A stretch of DNA of 6,158 nucleotides from Acidimicrobiia bacterium (lineage in GTDB: Bacteria; Actinomycetota; Acidimicrobiia; Spongiisociales; ZC4RG35), in NCBI GenBank assembly GCA_030623125.1, contig JAUXMQ010000075.1, positions 1 through 6,158 of the forward strand, given 5' to 3'. A program made the position numbers and the translations under genes. The notes below the pieces were generated by a model. The model worked only from the letters and a program-made list of their open reading frames with translations, searched no databases and was not told the DNA's origin. Below, one piece after another: positions 4,676 to 6,158 of the stretch. How positions within the stretch are numbered: position 1 is the stretch's first letter; each line of letters begins with the position of its first letter.

Positions 4676-6151
4676 ATGGCGAAAACCAAGAACAAGAAGA
4701 AGAAGAAGAAGAAGGCCAAGATCTCCGAAATCAAGGAGAAGAAGGCCTCCCGTCAGTCCACTGGCAGGTTCGGCGGTGAGAAGGTGGCCTACACGGCGAC
4801 TGCGGCCACCCAGGTCTTCGAGGTCAACGACAAGAAGGCTTCCTTCTTCTACGTCGCCTACACCAGAGATGACGCCGACCCAGCAGCTCGCCCGATTCTG
4901 TTCTGCTTCAACGGTGGTCCGGGCTCATCGACGGTCTGGCTTCATCTCGGCTTGTTCGGTCCCAAACGAATGGAACTCGACGAAGACGGATTCAAGATGG
5001 GCATGCAGGGAAGACTCGTCGACAACGAACACTCGATCCTCGATGTGTCCGACGTCGTGTGTGTCGACGCCATGGGCACCGGCTTCAGCACCACGGCGAA
5101 GAAGGAAGATGAGAAGGACTTCCATCACTACAAGCACGACGTCGAGGCCTTCAGTCACTTCATAGTCCACTACCTCAACCGGAACGGGCGCTGGTCCTCG
5201 CCGAAGTATCTGGCAGGTGAGAGTTACGGGACGCTACGAGGCGCCGCGATCGCTCATGAGTTGTTCAGCACCCACGGTGTGGAGTTCAACGGCATCATCC
5301 TGATCTCCTCAATTCTCAATTATCAAACCGTCGGTCTCGACCCCAAGAGCTGGCTGTTCCATCCTGGTAACGACCTGCCTTACACGTTGTACCTCCCCTC
5401 GTATGCAGCTACCGCCTGGTATCACGGGAAACTGTCCGACGAGCATCAGGCAAGTCCGATTGGTGAGTTCATCTCGGAGGTCGAGGAATTCGCTCTTGGC
5501 GAGTATTGGTCGGCCCTTGCCAAAGGGGATCAGATCGATGAGGGAGCGAGGGCGTCGGTGGCGGCGAAGCTGAGTGAGTACACGGGTTTGGGTGGGGAGT
5601 ACATCGATCGTTACGACCTCCGTATCCACATCCTGCGTTTTTGCAAGGAGTTGCTCAGAGATCAGCGACGGACGGTAGGTCGGATCGATTCACGTTATGT
5701 CGGCATCGACCGGGTTACCGACGGCAATGTCATCGAAGCCGACCCGAGTCTCGATGCTACCGGGGCGGTTGCCACGTCCGCCTTGAACCATTATCTGAGA
5801 GATGAGATCGGATTCGACTCCAAGGAGATCTACAAGATCATGTCGATGAAGGTCAACGAACGTTGGGAGTACGAGGACTTCAAGAACCAGTTCGTCGACA
5901 CCTCAGAGAAGATGCGTGAGGTGCTTTCCCGATCGATTGGCACACAGGTGTTCGTTGCCAACGGCTATTTCGATCTGGCGACGCCACACTTCGCCACCGA
6001 GTACACCTTCTCGCATATGGGTCTCGATCCCGAGGTCAGGAAGAAGGTTCGCATGGAGTATTACGAGGCCGGCCACATGATGTATGTCCATCAGCCGTCG
6101 CTCGAGGCTCTGGGCGGTCATCTGAGAGAGTTCGTGAACGCCACGACCTGA
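4676..6151 (+). CDS. Peptidase S10 family serine carboxypeptidase-like protein with polylysine N-terminus
   Basis: The alpha/beta-hydrolase family S10 removes C-terminal residues from peptides. The 491-residue product has the oxyanion-hole motif FNGGPGSS (78-85), the nucleophile motif AGESYGT (180-186, Ser183), the catalytic aspartate in NGYFDLATP (429-437, Asp433), and the catalytic histidine in EAGHMMYVH (464-472, His467). All triad residues are present, so it should be active. Family homology begins around residue 25-30 (GRFGGEKVAYTATA). In front of this, where relatives usually carry a secretion signal, is a lysine-rich tail (about 13 lysines in residues 1-23, including seven consecutive AAG codons). 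There is no hydrophobic signal segment, so a cytoplasmic location is inferred. ATG 4676 has no Shine-Dalgarno sequence and follows the AhpD-like stop by 17 bases, so it may be coupled or leaderless. The link to the pdh operon is by position only. The substrate is unknown. Confidence 0.9.
   Translation: MAKTKNKKKKKKKAKISEIKEKKASRQSTGRFGGEKVAYTATAATQVFEVNDKKASFFYVAYTRDDADPAARPILFCFNGGPGSSTVWLHLGLFGPKRMELDEDGFKMGMQGRLVDNEHSILDVSDVVCVDAMGTGFSTTAKKEDEKDFHHYKHDVEAFSHFIVHYLNRNGRWSSPKYLAGESYGTLRGAAIAHELFSTHGVEFNGIILISSILNYQTVGLDPKSWLFHPGNDLPYTLYLPSYAATAWYHGKLSDEHQASPIGEFISEVEEFALGEYWSALAKGDQIDEGARASVAAKLSEYTGLGGEYIDRYDLRIHILRFCKELLRDQRRTVGRIDSRYVGIDRVTDGNVIEADPSLDATGAVATSALNHYLRDEIGFDSKEIYKIMSMKVNERWEYEDFKNQFVDTSEKMREVLSRSIGTQVFVANGYFDLATPHFATEYTFSHMGLDPEVRKKVRMEYYEAGHMMYVHQPSLEALGGHLREFVNATT
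4694..4714 (+). repeat. (AAG)7 trinucleotide repeat encoding polylysine
   Basis: Seven consecutive AAG codons (Lys7-Lys13 of the S10 peptidase), with AAG-AAC just before, form a purine-only tract in otherwise GC-rich DNA. Slippage would change the number of lysines in whole codons without breaking the frame. It lies at the start of the gene, about 20 bases after the ATG. Confidence 0.85.
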
Positions 6152-6158
6152 TACCAAG

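Noticed and set aside
1..6158. tRNA, rRNA, CRISPR array, insertion sequence or attachment site
   Set aside because: I saw no cloverleaf-like pattern, no regularly spaced repeats, no transposase-like frame and no paired terminal repeats in the window.

Overview
The window looks like an actinobacterial chromosome segment. It is GC-rich, its genes are packed on the + strand, it uses TTG as well as ATG starts, and its FtsK gamma domain and E1-alpha resemble actinobacterial types. An Acidimicrobiia-like lineage is my best guess, but the sequence alone does not prove it.

Layout: bases 1-88 may hold the 5' end of a gene on the - strand running off the window. Bases 148-471 encode a free-standing FtsK/SpoIIIE gamma (winged-helix) domain with no motor domain in front of it. 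After about 100 bases with a weak hairpin, a small inverted repeat and a good Shine-Dalgarno sequence comes a five-gene + strand run: pdhA (E1-alpha), pdhB (E1-beta, overlapping pdhA by 8 bases), a 163-base structured spacer, pdhC (lipoyl E2), an AhpD-like peroxidase gene 2 bases after pdhC, and an S10 serine carboxypeptidase 17 bases further on. No E3 (lipoamide dehydrogenase) gene is in the window.

The main discovery is the AhpD-like gene. Read conventionally it stops at TGA 4335-4337. The same frame then continues for 106 codons of clear family sequence. The TGA falls exactly where the family has the second, catalytic cysteine of its CxxC-xxx-H active site, giving C-H-Y-[TGA]-I-V-A-H. A perfect 7-bp hairpin with G at loop position 2 begins 18 bases after the TGA, and its loop begins 24 bases after it. 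This fits a bacterial SECIS element, so the gene is best annotated as a 188-residue selenoprotein (4092-4658) and not as a broken gene. It directly follows the lipoyl E2 gene. In Mycobacterium tuberculosis, AhpD is reduced by a lipoyl E2 and Lpd, so this operon may couple 2-oxoacid dehydrogenase chemistry to a selenium-dependent peroxidase.

A second oddity is the N-terminus of E1-alpha. From a TTG start with a good Shine-Dalgarno sequence, it begins with a sequence almost identical to the conserved N-terminal peptide of ParB (GLGRGLEALIP), the part that contacts ParA. Together with the isolated FtsK gamma domain just upstream, this puts two chromosome-segregation modules next to a metabolic operon. 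The S10 peptidase has a lysine-rich tail encoded by an AAG repeat where relatives usually have a signal peptide.
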